DNA of 64,000 nucleotides from Deltaproteobacteria bacterium (GCA_007130885.1 SLRQ01000058.1:1-64000); one strand, 5' to 3'; positions 50,201-59,104 are shown, counted from the first letter of the stretch. Numbers and translations: made by a program. The notes: a model not told the origin generated them from the letters alone.

Positions 50201-51791
50201 CACCGCCTCGACCACCATCGGCGCCATCCTGCCGCTTGCCATGTTCGGAGGCGTCTTGTGGGGCGGGATGGCGTGGGCGATGGTTTTCGGCTTGGCCTTG
50301 GCCACGGTCCTCACGTTGGTGGTGATCCCTTGTCTGTACGTCGTGGCTTTCGAGCGCCGCGAGTCGAGTTCGGACGACAGTGGCGCGAAGGTGTCCGCGG
50401 GAGCCGCGGCCGCCGTGCTCATCGCAGGATTGATCCCTTGCGGGCCCGCCATGGCCGATGACGCCCCCACATCTCCGCATCCTTTAGAACGATACCTCGC
50501 TCAAGCCAACCGTTATGCGCGTCCCATGATGGAGGCGGAGCTCGACTTGGAGCTGGGTATGGCCCGGCAGGGCATGGCGAGGGCTTCCTTTCTTCCGCAG
50601 GTAGGGGCTCTTGCCACGGCCACTCGCCTGGATCAGGCTCACGCCCTCGAGCTGGACACGGCCATGCTTGGCATGCCCATCGATATACCCCCCCTGGTGC
50701 TCGCCGAGCAGAATGTCTACGGCTTGGGAGCGACGCTCACCCTGCCGCTTTACACCGGTGGCCGGCGGCTCGCGCTGCTGGAGGCCAGTCGCCATGGGGT
50801 TTCGGCCCTCTCGCGGGCTTACGAGGCGGTAGAGGCCGGAGTCGCTTTCGGCACTGCCGCGTCCTACGTTCGGGTGCTGGAGTCTTACGGTCGTGTACGG
50901 GTTCTCGAGGAAGCCTTGGCCGTGGATGAGCGGCTGGCACAGGTGGCCCGGGAAAAAGCTGAAGCCGAGATGGCCGTAGCCTTCGACGTTTCCTACGCCG
51001 AGACCATGGCCGCGAACACCGAACGCCTGCTGGCCATGGCTCGCAGTGAGGCGAGGCAGCGTGCCCAGGCTTTCAACGATCTCGTAAGCGCGCCCCTCGA
51101 TGCCACGGTCGATTTGAGGCCGGTTCGAGTAGATCCCTCTTTTCATCCGGATCTCGATGATCTACTGCCGGCAGTTGAGAACCGGCCCGAGATGACGGCT
51201 CGCCGCGAGGCGGTGCGGGCGAGTAAGGCGGGAGTGCGCGCGTCGCGGGGAGAAGCGCTTCCGTCGGTCGCCTTGGTGGGAGAGGGCGGCTACAAGGAAG
51301 GAGAGGTGGGATTCGTCGAAGGTCGAGGGTACTGGATGGTGACGGCCGCGATGCAGTGGAACATCGATCCGGTCGCCGTTCGCCGGGTGAGCAAGGCGAG
51401 AGTGGAATCGCGCCGTGCGGCTCATGAGGCGTTCGATACTCGTCGCAGCCTCGAGTTGGAGTTGCGGCAGGCTCATCAGCTACACATGGACACCGAAACC
51501 ATACTGAAAGTCGCGGCTCGGGCGGTGAGCACGGCCGAGCAGGGACTCTCCAACGCGCGCGAAGCTTACGATGCCGGCGTGCTCGGCGTGGCACCGGTTT
51601 TGGATGCCTCCCGAGCTCTTGCCGATGCGAAGGAAGGCTATCTCCGCGCTTACTATGCGAGGGTCCTCTCGGAGTTTCAGCTTCGATATAGAGCGGGTCT
51701 GGAAGTCATCACCCCCTCCCATCTGGATGCGGAGGACCCGTTCGCCGGCCTGCCGGAGGTGCACACCATGGCAGGAAGCGATTTGCCATGA
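47295..51791 (+). CDS. RND efflux pump fused in frame to a TolC-like outer-membrane channel
   Basis: 1498 residues in one uninterrupted frame. Residues 1 to about 1022 are a complete RND permease (SLISLLLILATAIGLASYGQ, LGMLVDNAIIITENVAVHLQ, AFLGVVSLAGMVIKNAVVWV). Residues about 1033-1056 look like a signal peptide (VSAGAAAAVLIAGLIPCGPA then MADD). Residues about 1058-1490 are a TolC-type outer-membrane factor (LYTGGRRLALLEASRHGVSA, VAREKAEAEMAVAFDVSYAE, NAREAYDAGVLGVAPVLDAS). Normally these are two proteins. A signal-peptidase cut after AMA would separate them. A GTG at 50391 might allow internal initiation but lacks a ribosome site. The gene overlaps both neighbours by four bases. Confidence 0.9.
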   Translation: MNLPAFSLRYKSLISLLLILATAIGLASYGQMSRREDPDVKIALALVVTIWAGASAEQVERFITNPIEDEAQEIGQVERVRSTTRDNISVVFVNAAFESDTDMVFQELRNRLAEIDLPDEVMGPDVYDDFGDVTAMIWALSSETASPDELSRWADRFETRLRRIESVGRIVRVGDQPRAVYIEGPLESFTQYGFSPLTAARIIEAQNVNLPSGYVRTGSERLRLETSGDFGREISDTDAGDGSAARRPMNLAERIGEAIIDVSEESGHPLRVRDVFDVRQGWLDPPFEEMLANGLPALALDVRMRLGHNIVEMGREVRAEAAEFEKTLPSDIELQLLHDQPHQVDTFVGDFMQNLVQGLFVVIVVIFLAMGLRTAGIVAASLPLSVVFTFAVMPLVGVDLEIVSIGAFIVALGMLVDNAIIITENVAVHLQRGSEPKRAAYEGAQEIIVPVVTGTMATVCAFLPLLLLKGEIGVYIRALPIVVSASLIASMILGLTMTPILAAWWMRKQPRRADPAETLPTRLYGRFMQGALKLRYLVILLAVASLAGALLLVPVVGLSFFPEAYRDQLTIDVWLPESASIAETRSVVEEVIDIVSEDEHVTGHAAYVGKGGPRFHITVVPVFNTTNYGQVMVNTSHPRETPAVIERLNEEFRTRIAGARITASPLYMGIPVEAPIVVRITGPDLDVMKGISNEVQDVIRAVPGSYNVRDTTGEELVSLHVEVDPDAALTAGVSQTDVALALLSGYEGMPITSVREGDDEVRVFMRMKGEERTLDNLEAILVPSQVTGEKVPLSAFAEVIPRWQPSMIQHHNGRRVISVLSGSHGRLADDVLRDALPNIEGLDLPEGYSLDIAGEHVARQEAFEDLAGVFALILALLLLMLVVQFNSIVRALVILASVPLAMVGAVFGLLVSGNTFGFMAFLGVVSLAGMVIKNAVVWVEFVDRAIEKGDSLREAVIRAGQMRLRPILLTASTTIGAILPLAMFGGVLWGGMAWAMVFGLALATVLTLVVIPCLYVVAFERRESSSDDSGAKVSAGAAAAVLIAGLIPCGPAMADDAPTSPHPLERYLAQANRYARPMMEAELDLELGMARQGMARASFLPQVGALATATRLDQAHALELDTAMLGMPIDIPPLVLAEQNVYGLGATLTLPLYTGGRRLALLEASRHGVSALSRAYEAVEAGVAFGTAASYVRVLESYGRVRVLEEALAVDERLAQVAREKAEAEMAVAFDVSYAETMAANTERLLAMARSEARQRAQAFNDLVSAPLDATVDLRPVRVDPSFHPDLDDLLPAVENRPEMTARREAVRASKAGVRASRGEALPSVALVGEGGYKEGEVGFVEGRGYWMVTAAMQWNIDPVAVRRVSKARVESRRAAHEAFDTRRSLELELRQAHQLHMDTETILKVAARAVSTAEQGLSNAREAYDAGVLGVAPVLDASRALADAKEGYLRAYYARVLSEFQLRYRAGLEVITPSHLDAEDPFAGLPEVHTMAGSDLP

Positions 51792-52414
51792 GAGCGCCGG
51801 CAATAGTGGCCGCTTTTTGGCTTTTGGTGGGTAGCGGGCTGCCGGGTGAGGTCTGGGCGGGGGAGGGCTCCGGCCGACCGGCTGGTGGCAACCCGGCAGG
51901 AGAACCGGGCATGGAGCTGGTGTTGCCGAGCGATCTGATTCGCGTTCCTGAACCGCGGTCCGCAATCGAGCGCTTGGACTGGACGTGGCTGGCCGCCGGT
52001 CTTACGGCGTTCGCGGGTTCGGCGGCGGTGCTTACGGGCTTGGATGCTTGGTCGCTCGAGGCGGACCTTCAAAACCGGCTGGACGATGCCCGCTCCAGCG
52101 TCCAACCGGGCATCATGGTCGTCGATCTTGCTGACCGCGCGGAGCGCCGGGCGAATCAGACGACCGTTCTATGGGGGGTTACGGCGGCTCTTGGTGTAGC
52201 CACCGGAGCGGCGTATTTTTGGGAAACCTCGCGGACCTCCTCCTCGTCCGGAGCGGATAAGAGTGATGGAGCCGAGGGCTCGATCGAACGAGAGTCCATA
52301 GGCCCGCAAGGACGTGCGACAAACCGGGATCTCGAAGCGTCTCACCGGCTGCGTCTTGTGGGTGCGTTTGGATCGAATGCAGCCGGTCTACTGATTAGTT
52401 GGAGCTTTCCATGA
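51788..52414 (+). CDS. Exported two-helix protein in the RND operon
   Basis: 208 residues with signal peptide MRAPAIVAAFWLLVGSGLPG, cleaved near VWAGEG. Two further hydrophobic segments (WLAAGLTAFAGSAAVLTGLD and TTVLWGVTAALGVATGAAYF) flank a helical loop. A Ser/Glu-rich part and the tail HRLRLVGAFGSNAAGLLISW follow. I do not recognise the family. The TPR-less pattern with two helices is often seen in myxobacterial PEGA-type proteins. Start and stop overlap the neighbours (ATGA on both sides), so it is translated with the efflux system. Confidence 0.6.
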   Translation: MRAPAIVAAFWLLVGSGLPGEVWAGEGSGRPAGGNPAGEPGMELVLPSDLIRVPEPRSAIERLDWTWLAAGLTAFAGSAAVLTGLDAWSLEADLQNRLDDARSSVQPGIMVVDLADRAERRANQTTVLWGVTAALGVATGAAYFWETSRTSSSSGADKSDGAEGSIERESIGPQGRATNRDLEASHRLRLVGAFGSNAAGLLISWSFP

Positions 52415-52923
52415 GTCAGAGGCAAGCTTTTCAGCCTTTTTTGTTCCTCATGCGGACAATATGGGTTGCCGTTGCCGCTTTTGTGTTGGTGGCGCCGGGG
52501 GGATGCAGTGTCGATACCGACATCCCCGAGGGTGTGCTCCTCTCATGCTTCGACGGATCTCACTGTCCTTCGGGGTGGAGATGCGATCGGGCCACCGGCC
52601 TTTGTCTTTCGCCGGGCATGATGAGCCCGGTGGACCCGGACCTGTATTCGGCCAGGAGGGATTTTTGCACCGCGCTCTGGAGCGCCGCCCAGCGTTGTCC
52701 AGGCGAGATGGAGGAGGTGCTCGGAGACGCAGCCCAAGTGTTCGATTTGCCGCAGGACAGCTTCGTGCACCTTTGCGTCACCGAAATGCTCGCCGACACC
52801 ACCACGGCGGACATCTTCGAGCTTCGTGCGGGGACCTTGATGATGCCGGTGCTTTCCTGCGATCAGCTGGCCGATCTCATGTGCGACATGATCGACGATC
52901 CGGAAGAGGCTCCTGGCTGCTAG
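52411..52923 (+). CDS. Small Cys-rich lipoprotein in the RND operon
   Basis: 170 residues starting MSQRQAFQPFLFLMRTIWVA, with lipobox PGGC and GGAG 8 bases upstream. One Cys-rich module (SCFDGSHCPSGWRCDRATGL then C) precedes a helical domain with four or more Cys. The function is unknown. It is the last gene of the four-gene overlapping efflux operon. Confidence 0.7.
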   Translation: MSQRQAFQPFLFLMRTIWVAVAAFVLVAPGGCSVDTDIPEGVLLSCFDGSHCPSGWRCDRATGLCLSPGMMSPVDPDLYSARRDFCTALWSAAQRCPGEMEEVLGDAAQVFDLPQDSFVHLCVTEMLADTTTADIFELRAGTLMMPVLSCDQLADLMCDMIDDPEEAPGC

Positions 52924-53033
52924 ACGGGCTCGTCCAAAGCGAGACGGTTTGACCCGGGGGCCCGTCATGGCTAAGGGCAATCGGTAGGCTTTACTTTCCA
53001 ATGGGCGAAACATCCGGCAGGGGGACATGAGGT

Positions 53034-55148
53034 GTGGAGGGAGAAGTAGGCAATGATGCGGGGGACGGCTGGCCTTCGCATCAAGACAAAGTCGCGTTTC
53101 TCTCCTCATCGGACACCCACGGCGCCGCGGTGGATGTGCGCGAGACCCACGTGGCTTGGGTGTTCCTCGCGGGTGAGCGGGCCTACAAGCTGAAAAAGCC
53201 TGTTCGGTTGCCCTTCCTCGACTACTCAACCTTGGACCGGCGAGCGCGTATCTGCGCCGAGGAGGTGCGCCTCAACCGAAGGCTGGCGCCGGAAGTCTAC
53301 CTGGGCACGGTGCGGCTCACCCGTCCGTCCGCGGGTGCCCTGGCGATCGATGGCCCAGGTCCGACCGTGGAGTGGCTGGTTTCGATGCGGCGCCTTCCGG
53401 ATGAAAGAATGCTCGATCGGGCCATGGAGTCCGGCAGTGTCGGCAAGGCCGAAGTGGAGGCTGTTGCGCGTAGGCTCTGGTGCTTCTACCGCGATGCGGA
53501 ACCCGTGCCGGTCGACCACGAGAGCCACGTCGCGCTCTTCCTCCGGGAGCTGGATAAGAGTCGCCAGGTGTTCGGGGAGGATTATTTCGGGCGAACGGGC
53601 ATGCGGGGTGTTGCGCTTGCGTCCAAGATTCGGCGCGTGCTCGCCAGCGGCCCGGAGATCGTGACCGAAAGGGTGGCAAGGGGGCTGATCGTCGAAGGGC
53701 ACGGCGATCTTCGGCCGGAGCATGTGTGTCTTACGAAGACACCGGTAGTCATCGACTGCCTGGAGTTCTCTCGAATGCTTCGCCTGGTGGACCCGTTCGA
53801 TGAGCTTGCCTTTCTTTCGATGGAATGTGCAGTGGCGGGTGCGCGGTGGGTCGGCGGGACGATCTTGGATCTTTGCGCCGCCCTGCTGGGCGATAGGCCC
53901 TCCGAGCGACAGCTCGCGTTCTATACCGGCTACCGCGCGGCTTTGAGAGCACGTCAGGCCGCGGCGCATCTTCTCGAGCCCGCGCCGCGCACTCCCGAGA
54001 AGTGGCTTCCGCTCGCGGAGCGCTACCTTGACGAAGCGGAGGCGGCCCTCGACACGCTTCTGGGCGCAAAAGCTCCGCCTCGAATCGAGAGAGAAGGGTC
54101 GCGGCCGGTAGAGAACGACCCCGACTTTTCCGCGCAATCCGGCACGACCGGCTTGAACGCGCCGTCCATCCGAGTCTTTGCTCTTGGCAATTCTCGGGAA
54201 CTCGGCTCGGCCGCAAGCAAGCTCCTGGGTCGTTCACTTGATCCTCACGAGGAGCGTGACTTCGAGGATGGCGAGCACAAGGCGCGGCCGCTGGTTGGCG
54301 TGCGCGGCAAGGATGTCTACGTCATATGCACGCTGGCCGGCGGCCCCGACGGTACGGTGAACGACTGGATGGTCAAGCTGCTCTTCTTTGTCGGCGCGTG
54401 CAAGGAGAACGGCGCCGCGCGGGTGACGGCAATCGTTCCGTATCTGGCCTACGCGCGCAAGGAAAGGCAGACCAAGCGCCGCGATCCCGTGACGACACGC
54501 TATGTCGCGCAGCTATTCGAGGCGGCCGGAGTGGACGTGCTTGCAGCTCTCGACGTTCATAACGTTGCCGCTTTCCAGAATGCCTTCCGGTGCCAAACGG
54601 TGCATCTCGAGGCGTGCCCATTGTTCGTTCCGCGAATACACGCTCTCTCGAGCGGTCTTCCGGTAAAGATTTTCTCGCCGGACAGCGGCGGCGTAAAACG
54701 GGCCGAGCTGCTGCGCAGGCGTTACGAAGAAGCTACCGGCGCGGAGGCAGGTTTCGGCTTCTTGGAGAAGCACCGCAGCCGGGGGCGCGTCTGGGGAGAT
54801 CTCTTTGCCGGCGAGGTCGCCGGTGCCGCGGTCTTCATCATTGACGACATCATTAGCAGCGGAGGCACTGCTTGCAGAGCGGCGCAGGCTTGCCGCAAGC
54901 GCGGCGCCGAGAAAGTATTCATAATGGCAACTCATGCGCTGTTCGGCCCGCGCAGCCGGGATCTGCTAATGAATCCGGCGGTGGACCGCATCCTCGTAAC
55001 CGACAGCCTTTCCACGGCTCCCAAGGCCGCGAGGGATCTTCCCGATGAAAGGCTGGATATCGTGCCGCTCGCGCCTCTGCTTGCCGAAGCAATCAGGCGC
55101 CTCCACGGCGAAGGCTCCATCTCCGATCTGCTGGGCATCGAAGAGTGA
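53034..55148 (+). CDS. APH-like kinase domain fused to PRPP synthetase-like domain
   Basis: 704 residues from a GTG. Residues 1-345 resemble the aminoglycoside-phosphotransferase-like half of AAA_33-linked proteins: ETHVAWVFLAGERAYKLKKP, FLDYSTLDRRARICAEEVRL, VEGHGDLRPEHVCLTKTPVV (catalytic-loop-like HGDLRPEH), IDCLEFSRMLRLVDPFDELA. Residues about 379-700 are a ribose-phosphate pyrophosphokinase: FALGNSRELGSAASKLLGRS, IVPYLAYARKERQTKRRDPV, ALDVHNVAAFQNAFRC, FSPDSGGVKRAELLRR, FIIDDIISSGGTACRAAQAC (PRPP loop). The usual partner of the first half is a P-loop kinase, not PRPP synthase. The substrate is unknown, perhaps a phosphorylated sugar or nucleoside. Confidence 0.8.
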   Translation: MEGEVGNDAGDGWPSHQDKVAFLSSSDTHGAAVDVRETHVAWVFLAGERAYKLKKPVRLPFLDYSTLDRRARICAEEVRLNRRLAPEVYLGTVRLTRPSAGALAIDGPGPTVEWLVSMRRLPDERMLDRAMESGSVGKAEVEAVARRLWCFYRDAEPVPVDHESHVALFLRELDKSRQVFGEDYFGRTGMRGVALASKIRRVLASGPEIVTERVARGLIVEGHGDLRPEHVCLTKTPVVIDCLEFSRMLRLVDPFDELAFLSMECAVAGARWVGGTILDLCAALLGDRPSERQLAFYTGYRAALRARQAAAHLLEPAPRTPEKWLPLAERYLDEAEAALDTLLGAKAPPRIEREGSRPVENDPDFSAQSGTTGLNAPSIRVFALGNSRELGSAASKLLGRSLDPHEERDFEDGEHKARPLVGVRGKDVYVICTLAGGPDGTVNDWMVKLLFFVGACKENGAARVTAIVPYLAYARKERQTKRRDPVTTRYVAQLFEAAGVDVLAALDVHNVAAFQNAFRCQTVHLEACPLFVPRIHALSSGLPVKIFSPDSGGVKRAELLRRRYEEATGAEAGFGFLEKHRSRGRVWGDLFAGEVAGAAVFIIDDIISSGGTACRAAQACRKRGAEKVFIMATHALFGPRSRDLLMNPAVDRILVTDSLSTAPKAARDLPDERLDIVPLAPLLAEAIRRLHGEGSISDLLGIEE

Positions 55149-55219
55149 GCTCGCGGGTGCGGGGTGGCACCTGCCCGGGCGGTCGGCTAATATGACGCTC
55201 CTTGAAAAGGAGGAAGATT

Positions 55220-56251
55220 GTGGAGCTTTTGCGCAAGCTATCGAACGCGGCCGGTGTCCCCGGCCATGAGCATGAGGTTCGCGCCATTTGCCGCGATGCT
55301 CTGACCGGACACGTGGACGAGATCGAGGTGGACCGGCTGGGCAACATAATCGGCCGGCTGGAGGGCCAAGGGCCGAAGGTGGCGGTGGCCGGGCACATGG
55401 ACGAGATTGGCTTTCTCGTGTCCCACGTGGACAGTGAGAAGGGATTTGCCCGCATAGACCCGTTGGGCGGGTTCGATCCGCGGACCCTGCTGGCCTCGAG
55501 GGTCAACGTTCACACGCGTGGAGGAGCCTTGCCGGGCCTCGTTGGAAGCAAACCGATTCACATTCTGAAAGATGAGGAGAAGAAGCAGCCGCCGGAGATC
55601 TCCGACCTCTTCGTCGATTTTGGTATGCCTGGTGATGAAGTAGGCAGGCGGGTTCGAGTTGGCGACCCCGTTACCTTGCGTCAGGACTTCATGGAAGTAG
55701 GTAAGCTCGTCTCCGGAAAAGCACTGGACGATCGAATCGGTGTCTACGTCGGTATCGAGGCCATACGAAGGATGAAGCAGCGGAATGCCGACGTCTACTT
55801 CGTTGGCACGGTCCAGGAAGAAGTCGGCTTACGAGGTGCGCGAACAAGCGCTTTCTCGATAGCTCCTGATATTGCGGTCGCCCTCGATGTCACGGTCGCT
55901 TGCGATGTGCCCGGAGTGCAACCGCATGAGCAGGTAACGGCGCTTGGCAAGGGCGTGGCGATAAAGGTCAAGGATTCGGCTTCGATCTCTCATCCCGGGC
56001 TCGTTCGATTCTTGGTGGACCTAGCCGAGGAAGAGAAGATTCCTCACCAAATGGAGATCCTGCCGCGTGGAGGCACTGATGCCGGTGCCATGCAGATGGC
56101 GCGCGAGGGGGTCGCGGTCGTGTCGCTGTCTATTCCAACGCGCTATGTCCACTCGGTTGTGGAGGCTGCGCACCAAGATGACATCGAGTCCGCGATAGCA
56201 TTGCTTACAGCGTTTCTGGAGAACTGCCACAAGGCGGATCTACAGCTCTAG
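55220..56251 (+). CDS. M42-family metallopeptidase
   Basis: 343 residues from the GTG at 55220, chosen because AAGGAGG lies 6 bases upstream. Metal-binding pattern: VAVAGHMDEIGFLV (His59, Asp61), SGKALDDRIGVYVG (bridging Asp), GTVQEEVGLRGART (catalytic and metal Glu), AVALDVTVACD (Asp), and TRYVHSVVEAAH (His). It belongs to the glutamyl/deblocking aminopeptidase family, which is tetrahedral or dodecameric. It is cytoplasmic. Confidence 0.92.
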   Translation: MELLRKLSNAAGVPGHEHEVRAICRDALTGHVDEIEVDRLGNIIGRLEGQGPKVAVAGHMDEIGFLVSHVDSEKGFARIDPLGGFDPRTLLASRVNVHTRGGALPGLVGSKPIHILKDEEKKQPPEISDLFVDFGMPGDEVGRRVRVGDPVTLRQDFMEVGKLVSGKALDDRIGVYVGIEAIRRMKQRNADVYFVGTVQEEVGLRGARTSAFSIAPDIAVALDVTVACDVPGVQPHEQVTALGKGVAIKVKDSASISHPGLVRFLVDLAEEEKIPHQMEILPRGGTDAGAMQMAREGVAVVSLSIPTRYVHSVVEAAHQDDIESAIALLTAFLENCHKADLQL

Positions 56252-56337
56252 ACGTCGCTTTACGCACATAATCCATCGCCTAGGCAGCGACGTGTGGTCT
56301 TCTGCCGCGGGTGTGGACCCAATCATCGGGGTTCGCC

Positions 56338-57462
56338 ATGCAAGCCATGCAAGCAGTCGACCCTCAGCTCCGCCAGGCCCGAAGCCACGACAACACGCAG
56401 CTGATCGGCCTGGCCCGTGCTGCGCCGATGCAGGGCGGAATTCGTGTTTTCGCTGACCGCGCGCCGGATTTCTTCGCCCTAGCGGACCTTCAAGGAGACT
56501 CCCAAGTTCTCGTTGTGGAGGAACAAGGGGAGATCGTTGCAAGCTTGACCATCAGCAAGCGGCTGGAGACATGGTTTGGAGAGCCTCGCTCTATGCTGCA
56601 TGTCGGTGACATGCGGGTGTTGCCGCGGCGACGCGCTAAAGGCATGGCCAGGCTGCTCGCCATGCGATGGTTCGACGATTTGGCCGAGACGGGCGTTGAT
56701 GGTGGGGGCTTCGAGATCATGCATGACAATCGTAACGCCCTTGGTCTCTTGAAGTTGTTCGAAGAGCGGCCCGATCTGCGGCCCTCGGAGCTGGGGCAAG
56801 CCAAAATTTATCAGGTTCTGCCTTTATGGAAGCACCGCGTCGATAAGACGCTCGATTATCGAAAAGCCACCGCCTCGGATGCCTCCGCCTTGGCCGACCT
56901 GCTTCAGCAAAGCTACGAGGATTATAACGGGCATCCCCAATTCACCCCCGACTCATTGAACGAGCTGATGCAGCAGCACCCCTCGTTTACGTGGAATGAT
57001 ATTTGGCTTGCCGAGAAGAGAGGCAAGCTGCTTGCTTGCGCCGGCTTTTGGGACCAGAAGAGCGTTCGCCGCACGGTCGTCGAGACGTTTTCTTCCTCGA
57101 TCCATGTGATTGCAGCTTCTCTTCGTTTGGTGCGTCCCATACTTGGGTTGCCGGAGATACCAAGGCCCGGTCAAGCTCTAAGCTACGGGTTCGTGCGATT
57201 CCCCGCGCATCTTCCCGGTGAAAGGGCTGCTCTTGGAAGCCTTTGCCGACATCTCCTGAACGAAGTGCGGAAGACGCGAAAGTATCAGTTCGTCTGGTTC
57301 AGCTTCCACAGTCAGGATCCGATGCAGGGGGTATTGGACGGCTTGGTCAAGCTCAGCATGCCAATCAAGCTGTTTCACTGCTCACCCGTCAAACGTAAGG
57401 CGGAATGGTCAAGAGAACCTCTACTTGAACGCACGCCCTACGTGGACTTTTCGCTGGTATGA
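56338..57462 (+). CDS. Double-GNAT acetyltransferase-like protein
   Basis: 374 residues. The first half shows a GNAT core with LVVEEQGEIVASLTISKRLE and MRVLPRRRAKGMARLLAMRW (RRRAKGMA acetyl-CoA loop), then NRNALGLLKLFEERPDLRP. The second half (YRKATASDASALADLLQQSY, FTWNDIWLAEKRGKLLACAG) looks like a degenerate second GNAT. The substrate is unknown. An alternative start is at 56311. It is followed 64 bases later by an ATP-grasp gene and may act with it on a peptide or amino-acid conjugate. Confidence 0.7.
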   Translation: MQAMQAVDPQLRQARSHDNTQLIGLARAAPMQGGIRVFADRAPDFFALADLQGDSQVLVVEEQGEIVASLTISKRLETWFGEPRSMLHVGDMRVLPRRRAKGMARLLAMRWFDDLAETGVDGGGFEIMHDNRNALGLLKLFEERPDLRPSELGQAKIYQVLPLWKHRVDKTLDYRKATASDASALADLLQQSYEDYNGHPQFTPDSLNELMQQHPSFTWNDIWLAEKRGKLLACAGFWDQKSVRRTVVETFSSSIHVIAASLRLVRPILGLPEIPRPGQALSYGFVRFPAHLPGERAALGSLCRHLLNEVRKTRKYQFVWFSFHSQDPMQGVLDGLVKLSMPIKLFHCSPVKRKAEWSREPLLERTPYVDFSLV

Positions 57463-57526
57463 CAACAAGACGCCCACCTCGCTGTGGGCCGCGGGCGCCG
57501 GGGCCGAGAGAATTCCACCCAATCAA

Positions 57527-58756
57527 ATGACGAGTAAATTGCCAGGTAAGGGGCGGAAGACCATACTCCTGACAGCAGGCCGCATTCCGGGCGCCCTCGA
57601 GCTGGGCCGGGCCCTGGGAAGAGCCGGGCACCGGGTTCTCATCGCCGAGTGTTTTAGAACGCATATCTGCCGTTTCTCCAACACCATCGCCGGCTCATTC
57701 AGGGTCACCGCGCCACGTCATCTCGATCGGTTTACCCAAGACATATTGAGAATCATCGAACAGGAGAACGTCGATCTCCTCATTCCGACATGCGAAGAGG
57801 CACTGCATGTGGCTTTCGTCCAGCACAAGATACCAGCCCACTGTCAGGTGTATGTGAGTAGCTTCGACAAGATCATTCGACTGCACAGCAAATGGGAGTT
57901 CATAAGGTGGGCGGGCGAGCTTGGCCTGCCTGTCCCCGAGACCACTCTTATTTCGCCGGAACAAGAGCGTCTGCCGGAAGAGTTTCATCAAGGGGGCTAT
58001 GTTCTAAAGCCGGAGTTCTCGCGCTGCGGAGTCGACGTCCGCATTATTCCACCCGGTACGGCTGCCAGGGCCGATCTCGAGAAGCGAGACCCTCCTGATA
58101 GATGGATAGCGCAAGACTACATCGCCGGGCGGACACTGTGCGCATTCGCAATGGCATGGAGGGGTAAAGTGCTCTCCACCCTCACTTACGAGCCCACGCT
58201 GACATTGGGAAAGTTCGGGGTGAGTTTCCTGCGCCGCGACAAGCCGAAGATCGACGCCTGGGTAAAGGAGTTCGTCGCCAAGACGGGTCACCACGGGTTC
58301 ATCTCGGTCGACTTCATGGAGGATGAGCATAAAGACGTCTATGCCATCGAGTGCAACCCTAGAATTACAAGCGGTATTCACCTGGCTCACCCAGGCGACT
58401 TGCTCGGTGTAATCGATGGGCCGGAATCCAAACTAGCGGCCGGGCGTGCACATAGGCCAAGGGAACGGGCGATGGTGGCTACGGCGGTCCTTTCGGTGCT
58501 GCCGAGGGTTCTACGTCGGCGGGGCATGCTGAAGGAGCTGGTACGCTCGACCTGGGGGTCGCGTGACGCCATCGCGGACTTGAGAGATCCTCTTCCATTC
58601 TTCCACCAGTTCGTTTGTCTGCTGGACTATTTCAGGATCAGTTTGACAAAGCGCATCCCGCTGAGTGCCTGTCCCTGTTACCTTCTCGAGTGGACGGGTG
58701 AGCACACCGAGTCCGGCGCACCTCCTCGCGAAGTGAAGCAGAGGAAGCTCACTTAG
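57527..58756 (+). CDS. ATP-grasp domain protein
   Basis: 409 residues starting MTSKLPGKGRKTILLTAGRI, chosen because a Rossmann strand begins there. The open frame reaches 57425. ATP-grasp signatures: VDLLIPTCEEALHVAFVQHK, GYVLKPEFSRCGVDVRIIPP (ATP-binding strand), DRWIAQDYIAGRTLCAFAMA and DVYAIECNPRITSGIHLAHP (metal-binding E-x-N-x-R). It resembles carbamoyl-phosphate-synthase-like ATP-grasp proteins without a known substrate. Ligase forming an amide or phosphate intermediate. It probably forms a unit with the GNAT gene. Confidence 0.8.
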   Translation: MTSKLPGKGRKTILLTAGRIPGALELGRALGRAGHRVLIAECFRTHICRFSNTIAGSFRVTAPRHLDRFTQDILRIIEQENVDLLIPTCEEALHVAFVQHKIPAHCQVYVSSFDKIIRLHSKWEFIRWAGELGLPVPETTLISPEQERLPEEFHQGGYVLKPEFSRCGVDVRIIPPGTAARADLEKRDPPDRWIAQDYIAGRTLCAFAMAWRGKVLSTLTYEPTLTLGKFGVSFLRRDKPKIDAWVKEFVAKTGHHGFISVDFMEDEHKDVYAIECNPRITSGIHLAHPGDLLGVIDGPESKLAAGRAHRPRERAMVATAVLSVLPRVLRRRGMLKELVRSTWGSRDAIADLRDPLPFFHQFVCLLDYFRISLTKRIPLSACPCYLLEWTGEHTESGAPPREVKQRKLT

Positions 58757-59104
58757 TTACTTATGCTTGTGTCGTGTTCATGCTGACATGAGCTTCTTGT
58801 GGAAAGGACCGGCTCCAGGAACTGGGTTCCGGCTTTTGCGACACCCTCCTGCGCCGGCATGACTTACGGGAGTTTCGCGACACCGTCATAGAGGGTAAAA
58901 TATGGCTTTGAGCCAAGTTGACACCCCTGTTCGTTCGTTTAGATTGGCGGATACAGCAAGCATTTAGGTTCGCCCTTGATCCGGGATGAAGCGTTCGGCG
59001 AGCTAGTCACCCTTTGCCTCGGGACGTCGTTGCGCTATGTCCTGTCATTCAAGTGCAGGTGTCGGCGGTCTTGTAGGCCGTGAGGTCATGGAGCAGAGTA
59101 CGTC
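58757..59104. other. Upstream region of the grpE operon
   Basis: 348 bases without a gene. It carries a sigma-70-like promoter (listed separately) and two copies of TTTYGCGACACC at 58835-58846 and 58873-58884. No CIRCE element (TTAGCACTC inverted repeat) is visible, so HrcA control is not supported. Confidence 0.5.
58918..58945 (+). promoter_or_regulatory. Candidate promoter of grpE-dnaK-dnaJ
   Basis: TTGACA at 58918-58923, a 16-base spacer, and TAGATT at 58940-58945. No sigma-32-type CCCCAT -10 was found at the right distance. Confidence 0.4.

Noticed and set aside
58757..59104. CIRCE/HrcA operator before grpE
   Set aside because: No TTAGCACTC-N9-GAGTGCTAA or near match is visible.
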